Below the pieces are notes generated by a model. The model ran no database searches. It was not told where the DNA came from and saw only the letters and a list, made by a program, of their open reading frames with translations. From Acanthochlamys bracteata (taxonomy: Eukaryota > Streptophyta > Magnoliopsida > Pandanales > Velloziaceae), in the NCBI GenBank assembly GCA_019914995.1, contig CM034135.1:7194501-7258500 (forward strand): 64,000 bases of DNA, given 5' to 3'. A program made the translations under genes and the position numbers. Below are positions 62,273-64,000 of this stretch, one piece after another; the first letter of the stretch is position 1; every line of letters begins with the position of its first letter.

Positions 62273-62701
62273 TAGAAGCTCTCCATCACGAAATAGTAAG
62301 ATCTAAGCCATTGTGTTCGCAGAACTTCCACGAGTGCCTATATGTATCAATAATTGTTTGTAAAACTTCCTTGACTTTGTATGGCAGTGTAAACAGTAAT
62401 TTCTTAAACGTCCATAACTATGAACGATGTGAAAATCCGAATGCAACCAAAATGTGGCGCATTTGGTATAGCAGGTGAACATCAAATACTCTTGATGTTC
62501 TCCAGATTTCTCGTAGTTGTGTCCAAAACCCATAAAAAGCTTCTGTCAACTAATTACACCATTTGCTTCTCGTATGAGGCTAGAAGTAGATCATAGCCTG
62601 TATCGCTGCTTTATGCTGAGTAATACCTTCTCAAGAGATGTCCGAGAATCTGTGTCCTGCTGCATGCATCAAAGGTAAAAGGCATAAGAAAGTTCATCTA
62701 C
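62273..62701. other. Spacer between the two direct repeats
   Basis: About 430 bp of mixed-composition DNA with no frame that I recognise. It separates repeat copies A and B, so the whole may derive from a local duplication or from an element whose ends are these repeats. Confidence 0.4.
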
Positions 62702-62809
62702 TAAATGGTGCCTAAACCTATTCAAGGTGCTTGAAAGCCTAGTACTCCAAGCTAAAAACCTATACACCACCGAATAATGGAACTCAAGAAGAACACAACA
62801 CAAACATAA
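62702..62809. repeat. Direct repeat, copy B (empty-site version)
   Basis: The second copy of the roughly 109-bp repeat. Its left flank continues into AAAGTTCATCTAC without interruption, unlike copy A, where the AT-rich element intervenes. Confidence 0.8.
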
Positions 62810-63166
62810 GTATACATCAATTGCCTTAACTGAAGTAGACCACGAATGATAAGAATATCTATTTAATTCTCATGAAAAATCAGAATTTACAGAAAATGTA
62901 TACAGTTCACATAAATAACTGAACTAATAGTGTATAGTAACCGCGGTGGATTCTAAGATTCAGAAGTACAGTGCAAATGAAAGCAAATTTATTATTATTA
63001 TCAATTTTATTAAATTTCGTTTGAAGAAACAGGTTATCTGAACCTTCAACTAGAAAATAGCTTAGAACAGTTTCATGACTGAAGCAACTAACTGATAGAC
63101 TAGAAAATATTTTGCTCCAAGTCCAACTAACTGATAGACTTACGTCACTACATACCAACAATTTGC

Positions 63167-63779
63167 TCATATTTCATCGACTGAAGCATCCACGTCTATT
63201 ACCTGTCCCTCAACAGAGCACACTCAAACTAATTACCATTGTTTATCCTTAGAAAAGAAAATGTTATAAAACTTAGTTGAAAACATCTTTTTTCCTATGA
63301 CATGAAAAAGATAAAAAGAAACATACCACTTCAAACATGTGGTTACAGAAACATGCTATTGCATTAGAATGCACTTGATATAAGTATGTTTCTTTCTAGA
63401 AAACTGTAACTCAGCATAAGAAAATCCACACTCACATAAAACAATTCGTTGAAAGTTCCATTCATTAACTGCATAGGAAGGTAGTTTGGCAGTAGATCAT
63501 AGCCCCTGTTCAAGTTGAAAGTCACATGATGAGAAAGATTAAAAAATAGTAAAACAGAAAAGCAGTAGTCTAAGATGTCAGCATGAACCTCTTGTGATCA
63601 TAAAGCCTTACAAAGCAACCAACTATATGCTTCAAAAGCCTAGAAGAGTGATGATTCTCAGTCCAGATGACTGCGGATTTAAGGACATTGCATAATGAGA
63701 AAAACCGTTCTGCTGTGGCGCAAACGTATTGAATCCCCACATCATCGGAAAGAATAGCACGAATAATAAAGCATGCCAC
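63167..63779 (-). CDS. Divergent CNOT9/RQCD1-like protein, 3' part (runs off right edge)
   Basis: The two clear exons are 63779-63589 and 63505-63436 (minus strand). A probable last exon at 63202-63167 ends in VIDVDASVDEI and a stop; the phases fit. The first exon reads ACFIIRAILSDDVGIQYVCA, TAERFF, SSRLLKHIVGCFVRLYDHKR, which matches the C-terminal armadillo-type helices of CNOT9 (Caf40/Rcd1), the CCR4-NOT deadenylase subunit that docks RNA-binding proteins. The second reads GYDLLPNYLPMQLMNGTF, at the site where typical CNOT9 has a CLPDSLRDGTF-like segment. It differs from typical plant CNOT9 at many conserved places, and the usual WLQQL tail is missing, so it is a divergent paralogue or a gene under relaxed constraint. 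Upstream exons lie beyond 64000. The last exon is a weaker call. Confidence 0.75.
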
Positions 63780-64000
63780 CTAACAGTTCAAGAGTTTAAC
63801 AGTTAGCAGTAAGGAAACAAAATAGTGATAACAGGGAAAGAAAGTCAAATGCTTGTCATATTTCTTATTGGAGAAGAAAGATGCAATATGATCGATCGTA
63901 TTAAGAACTTTCAGTTGAGAAGATCATTCCCGTCTACTATTGTTTCAACTCTAAAAAGGGGTATATTTAACAATTCCTTTTTTATTTTATTTTATTATTT

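Overview
This window is plant nuclear DNA, most likely from a eudicot. The evidence is a set of intron-containing genes for plant-specific or plant-type proteins: chloroplast DEGP2, a DCD-domain kelch protein, an EAR-motif ERF, FORGETTER1/strawberry notch, a PHO2-family E2 relic, an F-box protein, a YIPF5-like Golgi protein and a divergent CNOT9. The intergenic DNA is very AT-rich and carries many small non-autonomous transposons. I see no bacterial, organellar or viral sequence, and I cannot name the species from sequence alone.

Layout. 0-3 kb: a complete hAT MITE with an 8-bp target duplication, a 62-bp tandem duplication, a TATA box and an intronless F-box gene. 3.1-18.2 kb (minus): DEGP2, resolved here into 21 coding exons (605 codons) with the H-D-S triad intact, a GC-AG intron and a 25-nt microexon. 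18.2-25.5 kb: AT-rich spacer, an intronless YIPF5-like gene, then more spacer with MITE-like elements. 25.5-29.9 kb (plus): a DCD plus six-kelch protein in 10 exons (719 aa). 32.1-32.8 kb (plus): an intronless ERF repressor. 33-37.5 kb: AT-rich elements interrupted by two GC-richer, G-box or ACGT-bearing islands. 37.7-56.2 kb (plus): FGT1 (strawberry notch homologue), 32 coding exons, 1311 aa, every splice phase consistent. 57.8-61.4 kb (plus): a decayed UBC23/PHO2-family E2 copy with frameshifts and stops that ends before the catalytic UBC domain. 61.6-63.1 kb: a duplicated segment in which one copy is split by an AT-rich element and the other looks like the empty site. 63.2 kb to the right edge (minus): the 3' part of a divergent CNOT9/RQCD1-like gene.

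The genes are independent eukaryotic transcription units, not an operon. Stress is a loose theme: FGT1 (heat-stress memory chromatin factor in Arabidopsis), DEGP2 (chloroplast protease), an ERF repressor and a DCD protein (DCD proteins are linked to stress and cell death). That theme is inference from known families. I did not find a convincing new biological system. The most notable items are the catalytic-domain-less E2 relic, the divergent CNOT9, the MITE with its internal empty site, the inverted G-box pair before FGT1, and two GC-AG introns.
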